From NCBI RefSeq assembly GCF_903944925.1, contig NZ_CAJATU010000070.1:42740-106739 (forward strand): a stretch of 64,000 bases of DNA, given 5' to 3'. Of the stretch, positions 1 to 9,166 are shown piece after piece. Positions within the stretch are counted from its first letter, which is position 1, and each line of letters opens with the position of its first letter. The notes below the pieces were generated by a model, which saw nothing but the letters and a program-made list of their open reading frames with translations, was not told the origin of the DNA and searched no databases. This stretch comes from an uncultured Rhodopila sp. (lineage in GTDB: Bacteria; Pseudomonadota; Alphaproteobacteria; Acetobacterales; Acetobacteraceae). A program made the translations under genes and the position numbers.

Positions 1-741
1 GAGCGCGCGGACCGCCAGCGGAATCCACAGTGTAATGCCCCAGAACAGCATGCCCTGGGTGATGTAGCTGAACACCAGCAATACAAACGCCGGGCCGCCC
101 AGGTCTTGCAAGGTCAGCCTCGGTTGGGGGCCTGATGAGTCTGGTTGCCGATACGGCGCCTCGGACTCCGGACGCAGCATGGCGAGGAACAGCGGGACGA
201 TCAGGATCAGTCCAATCCCTCCGGTGACAAAGAACAGCGTATGCCACCCGAAGAAATCGTATATCGGCGTCAGCACCATGAACCCGATGGCGAGCGCGAA
301 ATACTGGCCGTAGAATTGGATGACGGCGTTGGCCTTGGTCAGCTCGTCCTCGGCGAACCAGCCGCGCACGAAGCGGGATTGTTGCGGCCAGTAGATGCCC
401 TCGGCGACACCCAGGATCAGCCGGCAAATCAGCAGCACGGCAACCGACCCGGTAAAGCCGACAACCAGGGTTGCGGCGGACCAGATGGCAAAGCACCAGA
501 TGACAACGGTTTTCGGGTCCATGCGGCGGGTGACGATGCCGCCGAGGATATTCGCGAGCGCATAGCCGATAAGAAAGACCGTCAGTGCCCAGCTCGCGGT
601 CACCGCGAAATGCTCGCCGGCGAAGCCGAGGTCTTTGGAAAGCTGCGGCATCGCCACCGACAGATTGGTCCGGTCCAGATAGGCGACGAACAGTCCGGCG
701 AACAGCGATCCGCCGATACGCCACCATTTTGATTTTTGCAT
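1..741 (-). CDS. MFS transporter, partial (C-terminus beyond window)
   Basis: The reading frame is open from the ATG at 741 through base 1, giving the first 247 residues. A GGAGGA ribosome-binding site precedes the ATG. The protein starts MQKSKWWRIGG and has hydrophobic helices in the first 150 residues. The segment YLDRTNLSVAMPQLSKDLG is the helix 1 signature of the anion:cation symporter branch of the MFS (sugar-acid and phthalate carriers). It lies 12 bp downstream of a second MFS gene on the same strand, so the two are probably cotranscribed. The substrate is unknown; a hexarate or related organic acid is inferred from garD and gudD upstream. Confidence 0.85.
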   Translation of the reverse strand, partial: MQKSKWWRIGGSLFAGLFVAYLDRTNLSVAMPQLSKDLGFAGEHFAVTASWALTVFLIGYALANILGGIVTRRMDPKTVVIWCFAIWSAATLVVGFTGSVAVLLICRLILGVAEGIYWPQQSRFVRGWFAEDELTKANAVIQFYGQYFALAIGFMVLTPIYDFFGWHTLFFVTGGIGLILIVPLFLAMLRPESEAPYRQPDSSGPQPRLTLQDLGGPAFVLLVFSYITQGMLFWGITLWIPLAVRAL

Positions 742-753
742 GACGTTCCTCCG

Positions 754-2046
754 TTAGACGGGCACGGCCGGCCGGGCAAGCGTTTGCGGACTGTGTACGA
801 CCAGCATGACGGCCAGCGCCCCCGCGACCGCAAGGACGCCCGCGAGGATGAATGACGCCGTGTAGCCGCCGCCGTACTGGATGATGAATCCGGTCAGCGC
901 GGGCCCGAAAATGCCGGCCGTGTTGGCGAGAAAATGCACGAACCCGCCGACACCGCCGATCTGGCCGGAGGGAACGATTTCCTGGATGAGTACCCAGCAA
1001 TTCTGCGGCGCCATCAGCAGGAACAGGTTGGCGCAGGCAATCAGCGTAATCGCCGCGGCCAGCGACGCGGCATTCGACGCCAGCAGCACCGACACCGCCG
1101 CGAGCAGGAGACCACCGGCCAGGACGATCTTACGGGACAGTATCGAGTTGCCGGTGCGGCGGAACAGCAGGTCCGACAGCAGCCCGCCGCCGAACATGCC
1201 GATGCTGCCGCACAGCCAGGGTATGACCGTCAGCAGACTCATGCTCTTCAGATCAAGATGATGCACTGTCGTCAGGTAGCTTGGCAACCAGGTCAGGAAG
1301 AAATAAAGCACGTAGTTGTAACTGAAAAACGCCAGAGCGACCGCCAGGACCGCTGGTGTCTTCAGCCATGTTCCGATCGATGCCGCATCGCCCTCACGGA
1401 CCGCGGCCGCCGCACGGCTGCGGGCGACAAGTTCCTTTTCGGCCAAACCGACACGCTTGTTGGTTGTCGGTGTATCCGTCACGTAGAACAACCAGAAGAA
1501 CAGCCAGACCAGGCCGATGACGGTAATGACGAGGAAGGAAACGCGCCAACTGATGTAGAACGCCACCAGTCCGACGACGGGTCCTGAAACCGCCCCTCCG
1601 ATCGGGTTGCCGGCGTTGGTAAGGCCGACCATCGTTCCGGCTTCTTCGCGCGGGAACCAGTTGCTGATGGTCTTGTTCGTGGTGCTGCCCATCGGCCCCT
1701 CGCCGAAGCCGAACAGGACCCGGAGGATCAGCAGCGACACGAACCCGGTGGCGATGGCGGTGAGGCCGCAAAACACCGACCACCAGGCCATCGCGACGCC
1801 GAACACCAGCCGCGGCCCCCACCGGTCGGAGGCCCAACCGCCAACGAAACAGAAGATCGAGTAGCCGACGAAGAAGGAACTGAAGACGATACCGAGCTGT
1901 GCCGGATCGAAATGCAGATCTTTCGAAACAATCGGCGCGACGATCGAAAGCGCCGAACGGTCGAGGTAGTTGATCGCATTGGCGAGAAACAGCAACAGGG
2001 CGATCGTCCAGCGAAATCGTCCGATAGCGACTTTTCCCTCTGACAC
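754..2046 (-). CDS. MFS transporter, sugar-acid/organic-anion type
   Basis: A complete 430-residue, 12-helix MFS permease. The start is GTG at 2046, with GGAGAAG just upstream. The sequence INYLDRSALSIVAPIVSKDL in helix 1 and the WASDRWGPR loop between helices 2 and 3 are typical of the anion:cation symporter family that includes GudP and phthalate carriers. It sits 44 bp downstream of garD and 12 bp upstream of another MFS gene, so it is probably part of the hexarate operon. It is clearly diverged from the gudP gene at 5005-6357 and may import a different acid. The substrate is not determined. Confidence 0.88.
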   Translation of the reverse strand: MSEGKVAIGRFRWTIALLLFLANAINYLDRSALSIVAPIVSKDLHFDPAQLGIVFSSFFVGYSIFCFVGGWASDRWGPRLVFGVAMAWWSVFCGLTAIATGFVSLLILRVLFGFGEGPMGSTTNKTISNWFPREEAGTMVGLTNAGNPIGGAVSGPVVGLVAFYISWRVSFLVITVIGLVWLFFWLFYVTDTPTTNKRVGLAEKELVARSRAAAAVREGDAASIGTWLKTPAVLAVALAFFSYNYVLYFFLTWLPSYLTTVHHLDLKSMSLLTVIPWLCGSIGMFGGGLLSDLLFRRTGNSILSRKIVLAGGLLLAAVSVLLASNAASLAAAITLIACANLFLLMAPQNCWVLIQEIVPSGQIGGVGGFVHFLANTAGIFGPALTGFIIQYGGGYTASFILAGVLAVAGALAVMLVVHSPQTLARPAVPV

Positions 2047-2090
2047 GACGCTTCTCCATCGTTTCGTATCTTACGCCACTCCGTTCCCGA

Positions 2091-3635
2091 TCAGGTCACC
2101 GGCCCCGGGTTGAACAGCGTCAAGGCGTTCCGCAGCCCCCAGTGATCCGACCAGGTTTTCTTGCGCCCGCTGGCGACATCCAGGATCAGCCGGAACAGCT
2201 CCCACCCCACATCCTCGATCGTTGCCCGGCCGGTGGCGATGCCGCCGGCGCTGATGTCGATCAGGTCGTGCCAGCGCTCGCTCAGCGCGTCGCGCGTTGC
2301 CATCTTGATCACCGGCGCGGCAGCCAGCCCGTACGGTGTGCCCCGGCCGGTGGTGAACACCTGCAACGTCATTCCGGACGCCAACTGCAGCGTGCCGCAG
2401 ATGAAATCGCTGGCCGGCGTGGCAGCGAAGATCAGGCCCTTGCGGTCCACCCGCTCCCCCGGCGACAGCACACCTGCGATCGGGCTGGTGCCCGACTTGG
2501 CGACGGACCCGAGTGCCTTCTCGACGATATTCGCCAGACCGCCCCGCTTGTTCCCCGGCGTAGTGTTGGCACTGCGGTCGGACGCTCCTTCGCGCAGATA
2601 CTCGTCGTACCAAGCCATCTCACGGATCAGCGCCCGGCCGACATCCTCATTCGCCGCGCGCGGGGTCAGCAGATGGATGGCGTCGCGGACTTCCGTTACT
2701 TCCGAGAACATGACCGTCGCGCCCGCCCGCACCAGCAGATCCGCGGCGTATCCCACGGCCGGATTGGCTGTCACGCCGGAGAATGCATCGCTGCCGCCGC
2801 ATTGCGTGCCGACAACCAGATCCGACGCCGGGCATGTCGTCCGCGTGCGCCGGTTCAGCTCGGCCAGCCGCTTGTCCGCCATCTCCAGGATCGAGGCGAT
2901 CATGTCCCCGAAACCGTGGTGGCTTTCGTCCTGCAGCCGCACGATATTCGGCGTGTTGCCGGCAGCCGGGGCCGGACGGCCGTCGGCCAGCAGCCATTCC
3001 GGCATCATCTTTTCGCACCCCAGGCTGACCACCATCGGTGCGCCACCGAAATTCGGATTGCGCGCGATATTCCGCAACGTCCGGATCGGCACCGCGGCCC
3101 CCGGCGCAGTGATCGCGACGCCGCAACCGTACGTGTGGTTCAGCGCCACCACGTCATCGACGTTAGGGTAACGCGGCAGCAACTCCTGGCGGATGCGCTG
3201 CAAGGCGAATTCTACCACCCCGGCGACACATTGCACGCTGGTGCTGATTCCCAGCAGGTTCTTTGTGCCGACCGTTCCGTCGGCATTGCGGTAACCCTGA
3301 AAGGTGTAGCCCTCCAAAGGAGCTTGCGGTGGCGGCACCCGCGTCGCCAGCGGAAGATTGTCCAGCGACGGCGCGCCCGGCATCCGCACCAGCGATTCCT
3401 CGACCCAACTGCCGCGCGGTATAGGCTTTGCCGCGGTCCCGATGACCTCGCCGTAGCGCAAAATCGGTCCGCCCTCCGCAATGTCGGTCAGATTGACCTT
3501 GTGGCCCTGCGGCACGTGGTCCCGCAGCGTCAGGCCGTTATCGAACTCCGTGCCTTTCGGCAGGCCGCCGGCATTGACCACGATCGCAACATTGTCGCTG
3601 TCGTTGACACGGATATAACGCGGTGACTCGGCCAT
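2091..3635 (-). CDS. garD: Galactarate dehydratase
   Basis: A 514-residue protein matching GarD length (about 520). The N-terminal SAF-type domain (roughly residues 8-95) carries [12 protein letters not shown] and HVPQGHKV. The UxaA/GarD catalytic part begins near [19 protein letters not shown] and contains HTYGCG and LGCEKMMPE. Those last motifs and the SAF fusion favour GarD over altronate dehydratase UxaA. The reaction is D-galactarate to 5-dehydro-4-deoxy-D-glucarate plus water, a metal-dependent cytosolic step. It is 21 bp downstream of gudD, whose product is the same compound, so the two form one catabolic unit. The next enzymes (aldolase or KdgD-type dehydratase) are not in this window. 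Confidence 0.93.
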   Translation of the reverse strand: MAESPRYIRVNDSDNVAIVVNAGGLPKGTEFDNGLTLRDHVPQGHKVNLTDIAEGGPILRYGEVIGTAAKPIPRGSWVEESLVRMPGAPSLDNLPLATRVPPPQAPLEGYTFQGYRNADGTVGTKNLLGISTSVQCVAGVVEFALQRIRQELLPRYPNVDDVVALNHTYGCGVAITAPGAAVPIRTLRNIARNPNFGGAPMVVSLGCEKMMPEWLLADGRPAPAAGNTPNIVRLQDESHHGFGDMIASILEMADKRLAELNRRTRTTCPASDLVVGTQCGGSDAFSGVTANPAVGYAADLLVRAGATVMFSEVTEVRDAIHLLTPRAANEDVGRALIREMAWYDEYLREGASDRSANTTPGNKRGGLANIVEKALGSVAKSGTSPIAGVLSPGERVDRKGLIFAATPASDFICGTLQLASGMTLQVFTTGRGTPYGLAAAPVIKMATRDALSERWHDLIDISAGGIATGRATIEDVGWELFRLILDVASGRKKTWSDHWGLRNALTLFNPGPVT

Positions 3636-3656
3636 TATATGCTCTCCCTATAAAAT

Positions 3657-4982
3657 TCATCGCACCAGGCAAGGGCGCTTCGCATCGAACGCCCATCCCG
3701 GGATCAGCGACTGCATCGCCGCCGCATCATCGCGCGCACCCAGCCCGTGCTGTCGATACAACGCATGGGCGCGGTCCAAGGCATCCGGATCCACTTCGAT
3801 TCCAAGCCCCGGCCGCTGCGGCACCGCCACGCGGCCGCCCTGGATCTGCAACGGTTCGCGGGTCAGCCCCTGGCCGTCCTGCCAGATCCAGTGCGTATCG
3901 ATCGCGGTGATCTTCCCCGGCGCCGCCGCGGCGGCATGAGTGAACATCGCCAGTGAGATGTCGAAATGATTATTCGAATGCGACCCCCAGGTCAGGCCCC
4001 ACTCGTTGCACATCTGCGCCACCCTGACCGACCCCTGCATCGTCCAGAAATGCGGATCAGCCAGCGGGATATCAACCGACTGGAGCTGGATCGCATGCCC
4101 CATCTGCCGCCAGTCAGTTGCGATCATGTTGGTCGCCGTCGGCAGCCCGGTGGCACGGCGGAACTCCGCCATCACCTCCCGCCCGGAGAACCCCGCCTCG
4201 GCGCCGCAAGGATCCTCCGCATAAGCCAGGATATCGCCCCGCCCCTTGCACAGCCGCACCGCCTCATCCAGCGACCAGGCGCCGTTCGGGTCGAGCGTGA
4301 TGCGCGCCGCCGGAAAGCGTTTCTTCAACGCTTCGATCGCCTGGATCTCTTGCTCCCCGCGGAGCACCCCGCCTTTCAGCTTGAAGTCCTCGAACCCATA
4401 ACGGGCCTGGGCCGCCTCGGCCAGCCGCACGACGCCTGCCGGGGTCATCGCCTCTTCCCGCCGGAGCCGGAACCAATCGTCGGAGGCTTCGGTTTCCGCG
4501 AGATACGGAAGCCCGGTCCTGGTGCGATCCCCCACATAGAACAGATACCCCAGCATCGGAACAGACTCGCGCTGCTGCCCATCGCCAAGCAAAGCGGCCA
4601 CCGGAACGTCGAGGTATTGCCCCAGCAAATCCAGCAACGCCGCCTCGATCGCGGTGACGACATGAATCGTCGTCCGCAGGTCGAACGTCTGCAAACCCCT
4701 TCCACCCGCGTCACGATCGGCGAAGCGCTCCCGCACCCTGTTCAGAATGTTCTTGTAATCGCCAATCGGCTGGCCAACCACCAGAGGAGACGAATCTTCA
4801 AGTGTCTGCCGGATCTTCTCGCCGCCGGGCACTTCACCCAACCCGGTGCGCCCGGCATTGTCCGTCAACAGCACGATATTGCGGGTGAAGAACGGCCCAT
4901 GCGCTCCGCTCAGGTTCAGCAGCATGCTGTCGTGGCCGGCAACCGGCACCACGCGCATCGATTTCACCACCGGGGTAGCCAT
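3657..4982 (-). CDS. gudD: Glucarate dehydratase (intact copy)
   Basis: A 441-residue enolase-superfamily enzyme, close to the 446 residues of E. coli GudD. The catalytic set is visible: KLKGG (proton-abstracting lysine), TLDPNGAW and AYAEDPCG (metal ligands), [10 protein letters not shown], and GSHSNNHFD with the general-base histidine. It dehydrates D-glucarate to 5-dehydro-4-deoxy-D-glucarate in the cytosol. It lies between garD (21 bp downstream) and gudP (22 bp upstream), which suggests a gudP-gudD-garD-MFS-MFS transcript. A second gudD copy, frameshifted, is at 6611-7995, so this copy is probably the working one. Confidence 0.95.
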   Translation of the reverse strand: MATPVVKSMRVVPVAGHDSMLLNLSGAHGPFFTRNIVLLTDNAGRTGLGEVPGGEKIRQTLEDSSPLVVGQPIGDYKNILNRVRERFADRDAGGRGLQTFDLRTTIHVVTAIEAALLDLLGQYLDVPVAALLGDGQQRESVPMLGYLFYVGDRTRTGLPYLAETEASDDWFRLRREEAMTPAGVVRLAEAAQARYGFEDFKLKGGVLRGEQEIQAIEALKKRFPAARITLDPNGAWSLDEAVRLCKGRGDILAYAEDPCGAEAGFSGREVMAEFRRATGLPTATNMIATDWRQMGHAIQLQSVDIPLADPHFWTMQGSVRVAQMCNEWGLTWGSHSNNHFDISLAMFTHAAAAAPGKITAIDTHWIWQDGQGLTREPLQIQGGRVAVPQRPGLGIEVDPDALDRAHALYRQHGLGARDDAAAMQSLIPGWAFDAKRPCLVR

Positions 4983-5004
4983 GCGATGTCTCCTCCGTTA
5001 TGAT

Positions 5005-6357
5005 TTACTTCACCAGAACCATGCGCTTGATCTCACCGACGATCACCAGATAGCTGACCGCGGCCAGCAGCGCGTTCGCGCCGACAAAAACCAGTGCATC
5101 ATTGAACGATCCCGTCGCCTGGATAATCGCGCCAATAATAATCGGCGTGGTGATCGACGACAGATTGCCGCACATGTTGAAGACGCCGTTGGCGAGGCCG
5201 GTAATCTCACGCGGCGCCGCATCCGACATCACCGCCCAGCCGAGCGCACCGATGCCCTTGCCGAAAAACGCCAACGCCATCAGCGCAACGACCACCCACT
5301 CCAGAGCCGTGTAATTGCACGCGATCATCGCCATCGACAGCAGCATGCCCCCGACGATCGGGGTCTTGCGCGCCACCGTCAGCGACCAGCCCCGGCGCAG
5401 CATCCAGTCGGAGAAAATGCCGCCCAGAATGCCGCCAAGGAACCCGCAGATCGCCGGCAGCGAGGCGACAAATCCCGCCTTCAGGATCGACATCCCGCGC
5501 GCCTGCACCAAATACACCGGAAACCAGGTGATGAAGAAGTAGGTAATCGCGTTGATGCAGTATTGCCCGATGAAAATCCCGACCATCATGCGGTTGCGGA
5601 ACATCTGTCCGATATAGGACCATTCACCGCCAGCCGCGGCATCCCTCGCCGCGGGCTGATCCATGTTCACCAGGCCACCGCCGGCGGCAATGTATTCGAC
5701 CTCGGCGCGGTTCGCCATCGGGTGGTCTACCGGGCTGTACACCAGCCGCAGCCATGCCACGGTCAGAATGATGCCGAGGCCGCCCATGACGCCGAAAACC
5801 CACGGCCAGCCGAAGGAAAAGGTGATCCAGCCCATCAACGGCGCAAAGATCACCGTGGCGAAGTATTGCGCGGAGTTGAAGATCGCTGACGCCGTCGCGC
5901 GCTCCTTGCTCGGAAACCACGCGGCAACCACACGCCCGTTGCCCGGGAAAGACGGCGACTCGGCGACCCCGAGCAGGAAGCGCAACCCGAACAGCACCAC
6001 CACGGCCAACCCGCCGGTGACAAAGCCCACCAAACCCTGCGCCAGCGTAAACAGGGACCACAGCGCCAGGCTACCCGCGTAAACCATCTTCGATCCGTAG
6101 CGGTCCAGCAGCCAGCCGCCCGGCAATTGCGCAATGACATAGGCCCAGCCGAAGGCCGAGAAGATGACCCCCATCTGCGCCGCGTTCAGGCCGAGGTCCT
6201 TGCTGATGACCGGCCCGGCGATCGAGATGGTCGCTCTATCGGCGTAATTGACAGTCGTGACCACGAACAGCATGGCGACGATCAGCCAGCGAATATTCGT
6301 CTTGCGGTCAATCGTAGGGCCGATCGGCATGGCCGCCGTCGCAGCGCCATCTGGCAT
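5005..6357 (-). CDS. gudP: Glucarate/galactarate MFS transporter
   Basis: With the ATG at 6357, preceded by GGAGGA 6 nt upstream, the protein is 450 residues, the same length as E. coli GudP. The frame could be read 26 codons further up, but that extension has no ribosome-binding site. GudP-like features are NYADRATISIAGPVISKDLG, GGWLLDRYGSK, the segment AESPSFPGNGRVVAAWFPS and the inter-domain EYIAAGGGLVNMDQ. It is probably a proton-coupled hexarate importer of the inner membrane. The upstream 250 bp hold an 8-bp inverted repeat that may be the operator of the locus. Confidence 0.93.
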   Translation of the reverse strand: MPDGAATAAMPIGPTIDRKTNIRWLIVAMLFVVTTVNYADRATISIAGPVISKDLGLNAAQMGVIFSAFGWAYVIAQLPGGWLLDRYGSKMVYAGSLALWSLFTLAQGLVGFVTGGLAVVVLFGLRFLLGVAESPSFPGNGRVVAAWFPSKERATASAIFNSAQYFATVIFAPLMGWITFSFGWPWVFGVMGGLGIILTVAWLRLVYSPVDHPMANRAEVEYIAAGGGLVNMDQPAARDAAAGGEWSYIGQMFRNRMMVGIFIGQYCINAITYFFITWFPVYLVQARGMSILKAGFVASLPAICGFLGGILGGIFSDWMLRRGWSLTVARKTPIVGGMLLSMAMIACNYTALEWVVVALMALAFFGKGIGALGWAVMSDAAPREITGLANGVFNMCGNLSSITTPIIIGAIIQATGSFNDALVFVGANALLAAVSYLVIVGEIKRMVLVK

Positions 6358-6501
6358 CGTCGTCCTCCGTGCCGCTGTCGATGCGCGGCATCTGTTTGAT
6401 TGTCGATTGCATCTGAGGCGCGAACGCTTATGCAATCGCGGTCTGTATTCGGCGTGACTCTAAGTCAGGCGATCGATGCGCGTCTAACCTAAATACCGCA
6501 T

Positions 6502-6528
6502 CAATCGATCGAATCGGCGCATCGATTG
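6502..6528. promoter_or_regulatory. Inverted repeat upstream of gudP, candidate operator
   Basis: CAATCGAT at 6502-6509 and ATCGATTG at 6521-6528 form a perfect 8-bp inverted repeat with an 11-nt spacer, about 145 bp before the gudP start. A related GATCGATGCG lies nearby at about 6470-6480. The spacing of centres is about 19-20 nt, which suits a dimeric helix-turn-helix regulator. No regulator gene for the hexarate locus is present in the window. The operator role is inferred only from position and symmetry. Confidence 0.4.
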
Positions 6529-6567
6529 GCCAAGCCTAAATCAGCCCAAAGGCACGGGCTTCTCCGT

Positions 6568-6595
6568 CCGTCATGGCGGGCGCGGACCATGACGG
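6568..6595. repeat. Palindrome at the 3' end of the gudD pseudogene
   Basis: CCGTCATGG at 6568-6576 pairs with CCATGACGG at 6587-6595 across a 10-nt GC-rich loop. It starts 16 nt past the stop of the minus-strand gudD copy. There is no U-tract. The GTCATGG/CCATGAC arms match the dispersed palindrome family found at 8101, 20388, 50335 and 52986. It could act as a terminator or an RNA-stabilising hairpin. Confidence 0.55.
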
Positions 6596-6610
6596 CAAGG
6601 GGGCACCATA

Positions 6611-7995
6611 TCACACTGGCACACGTCCCAGGCTCGGACGCTTCGGGTCATACGTCCAGCCCGGAACAATGAACTGCATCGCCGCCGCATCGTCGCGCGC
6701 ACCGTGGCCGACGCGATTGTATAGATCATGCGCCTGCATCACCCGATCCATGTCGAGATCGATCCCCAGGCCCGGCCGCCGCGGCACCTCCACCTCGCCA
6801 CCAATGATTCGCAGGGGTTCCTTCGTCAGCCGCTCGCGTCCTTCCTGCCATATCCAGTGCGTGTCGATGGCGGTGATCGCACCCGGCGCCGCCGCCGCGC
6901 AGTGGGTAAACATCGCCAGCGACACATCGAAGTGGTTGTTCGAGTGCGAACCCCAGGTCAGCCCCCACTCATCGCAGAGCTGCGCCAGCCGCACCGATCC
7001 CTGCATCGTCCAGAAATGCGGATCGGCCAGCGGAATATCCACCGCCTGTAGCAGGATGGAATGTCCCATCTGCCGCCAGTCCGTGGCCACCATGTTGGTC
7101 GCGGTCGGCATCCCCGTTGCCCGCCGGAACTCGACCATCACCTCGCGGCCGGAGTAGCCCGCCTCGGGGCCGCAAGGGTCCTCGGCATAGGCCAGCACAT
7201 CCCCCCTGCCCTTGCACAGTGCGATTGCCTCAGCGACCAGGCGCCGTTCGGGTCCAGCGTGACCCGCCCGTCCGGGAAGCGCTGCTTGATCGCGGTGACA
7301 GCCTCCATCTCCGCGGCACCGTCCATCACGCCTCCCTTCAGCTTGAAGTCCTTGAAACCGTAGCGCTCTACCGCTGCCTCGGCCTGGCGGGCGATGGCGG
7401 CCGGGGTCAGCGCCGCCTCCTGACGCAGTCTCAACCAGCCATCCGCCGCTTGAGACTCAACCGGATAATCCAGGTCCGTCTTCCGGCGGTCGCCGACATA
7501 GAACAGGTAGGCCAGCATGCGCACCGACTCGCGCTGCTGTCCGGCGCCCAGCAATGCCGCCACCGGAACGCCCAGGAACTGCCCGAGCAGGTCGAGCAGT
7601 GCCGCCTCCACCGCAGTCAGGACATTGTCGGCCCGCAGATTGATCTCGTGCGGCTGGCGCAGGATCGCCGCCTCGGCGGCGGAGGTCACCCGATGCCGCG
7701 CAGCGTCCGCCAAGGATCGCCGGATGTCGCCGATAATCGCGTTGTACAGGCCGATCGGCCGCCCCTCGACCAATGGGCGGGAGCGTTCCAGGGTTTGTCG
7801 GATGCCCTCCCCACCCGGCACTTCGCCGACACCGGTGCGGCCGGCATTGTCGGTCAAAATCACGAGGTTGCGGGTGAAGTATGGCCCGTGTGCGCCGCAC
7901 AGGTTCAGCAGCATGCTGTCCTGACCGGCAACCGGGATAACCCGCATCCCGGTGACCACCGGCGAGCCGCCGAGAGCGGCCTGCTGAGCACTCAT
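6611..7995 (-). pseudogene. gudD: Second glucarate dehydratase, frameshifted
   Basis: Two out-of-frame pieces together rebuild a full GudD paralogue. The N-terminal part (start ATG 7995 with GGAGGGG upstream) runs through KLKGGVMDG to [10 protein letters not shown]. The C-terminal part resumes with [19 protein letters not shown] and ends at 6611. Compared with the intact gene, the break near 7228-7233 lacks four bases: GCCTCATCCAGCGACC in the intact copy versus GCCTCAGCGACC here (plus-strand view). All catalytic motifs are otherwise present on one side or the other. The break could be a recent inactivating mutation or an assembly error. The copies are clearly diverged, so this is not a fresh duplication. 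Confidence 0.88.
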
Positions 7996-8100
7996 GGCAT
8001 TGCCCCTCCAAGGTTTGCCTGGGCATATGGGCATTCCCGGCATGATGGTCTTATATTAATTGCCGTAAGGTTCGACCCGGGGGCCATCGTCAGACCCCGT

Positions 8101-8189
8101 GTCATGGCTGGATTTAGTCCGGCCACCCACGACTTGCGGGCGTGTGCGGCGGCAAAGTCGTGGATGGCCGGGCCGAGCCCGGCCATGAC
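8101..8189. repeat. Long imperfect inverted repeat, palindrome family
   Basis: The arm at 8101-8135 starts GTCATGGCTGG and ends CCACGACTT. The arm at 8154-8189 starts AAAGTCGTGG and ends CCCGGCCATGAC. They pair with few mismatches around an 18-nt GC-rich loop. The second arm itself contains a small palindrome, GGCCGGGCCGAGCCCGGCC. It occupies much of the 306-bp gap between the gudD copy and thiM. The end sequences match the palindromes at 20388 and 50381. I see no transposase nearby. A REP or MITE-like repeat is the likely identity. The rest of the gap (7996-8100 and 8190-8301) shows nothing I can name. Confidence 0.65.
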
Positions 8190-8301
8190 ACAAAGGGAAA
8201 GCAAGCCGCTGGCCGACTAATTAAACACATGTGGGGCGAAGGCCCGCCATCCACGCTTTGGATGTCCCAAGCCGCCTGAACGGAGAAGTTTCCTGGTCAC
8301 G

Positions 8302-9084
8302 ATGCAGCGAACCTGGCCGCACCCCGATATCCAGGCCGACATGGCGCGGTTGCGATCGCTCGCACCGCTGACGCATTGCCTGACGAACTTCGTCGTCATG
8401 GGCTTTACCGCCAACGTGCTGCTTGCGGTTGGCGCGTCGCCGGCCATGGTCATCGCCGAGCAGGAGGCTGCCGCGTTCGCCGCAATGGCCGACTGCGTGC
8501 TGATCAATCTCGGCACCATCACCGCCGTGTCGGCGGAGGTGATGCAACAGGCTGCCGCGTCGGCGGCGGTCGCAGACACGCCGTGGGTGCTGGACCCGGT
8601 GGCAGTCGGCGTGCTGGCGTTTCGCACCGGCATCGCCGAAACGCTGCTGCGGAGCCGGCCGACCGTCATTCGCGGCAATGCGTCGGAGATCCTTGCCCTG
8701 TCCGGCGCGCAGGGTGGCGGCAAAGGGGTCGACTCGACAGCGGCCTCTTCCGCCGCGGTGGATGCCGCCGGCGCGCTGGCCCGGCGCACCCGGGCGGTTG
8801 TCGCGGTCAGCGGCGCGACCGATTACGTCACCGACGGCACCGCTTTGGTCGAGATCCCGGGCGGGCATCCCATCATGACCCGCGTCATCGGCACCGGCTG
8901 TTCGCTGGGCGCGGTGATCGCCGCCTTCCTCGGGGCTGGCGTTCCGCCGCTGCGGGCCGCCACCGCTGCGTCCGCGGTGTTCGCGCATGCCGGGGAGCAG
9001 GCAGTCGCGCTTTCCCGCGGGACGGGCGGGTTCGCTGCGGCGTTCCTCGACGCGTTGTCCGTTATTGGCGTCGCGGTGGTGTAA
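8302..9084 (+). CDS. thiM: Hydroxyethylthiazole kinase
   Basis: A 260-residue ThiM-family kinase that phosphorylates 4-methyl-5-(2-hydroxyethyl)thiazole in thiamine salvage. Family motifs in order are LTHCLTNFVV, WVLDPVAVG, RGNASEI, VSGATDYVTDG and the anion-hole and catalytic segment VIGTGCSLGA with the conserved cysteine. Length matches the family (about 260-270). It stands alone, without thiD or thiE beside it, and I find no THI-box in the 80 bp before it. The other thiamine gene, thiC, is 45 kb away and does have a riboswitch. Confidence 0.95.
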   Translation: MQRTWPHPDIQADMARLRSLAPLTHCLTNFVVMGFTANVLLAVGASPAMVIAEQEAAAFAAMADCVLINLGTITAVSAEVMQQAAASAAVADTPWVLDPVAVGVLAFRTGIAETLLRSRPTVIRGNASEILALSGAQGGGKGVDSTAASSAAVDAAGALARRTRAVVAVSGATDYVTDGTALVEIPGGHPIMTRVIGTGCSLGAVIAAFLGAGVPPLRAATAASAVFAHAGEQAVALSRGTGGFAAAFLDALSVIGVAVV

Positions 9085-9103
9085 GACGGGAAAAATGCCG
9101 GAG

Positions 9104-9130
9104 ACGGAAAGGGTTTATTAACTTTTCCGT
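9104..9130 (+). terminator. Hairpin downstream of thiM
   Basis: ACGGAAA at 9104-9110 pairs with TTTCCGT at 9124-9130 around a loop containing GGGTTTATTAAC. It begins 20 nt after the thiM stop. The stem is short and AT-rich and no clear U-tract follows, so it is a weak terminator candidate. Confidence 0.35.
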
Positions 9131-9166
9131 TGTAATTTGGGTGCCCAACCCGCCCCGGACCCGCCG

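Noticed and set aside
8190..8301. TPP riboswitch before thiM
   Set aside because: No CTGAGA core or ACCTGA...GGGT element; only thiC has it.
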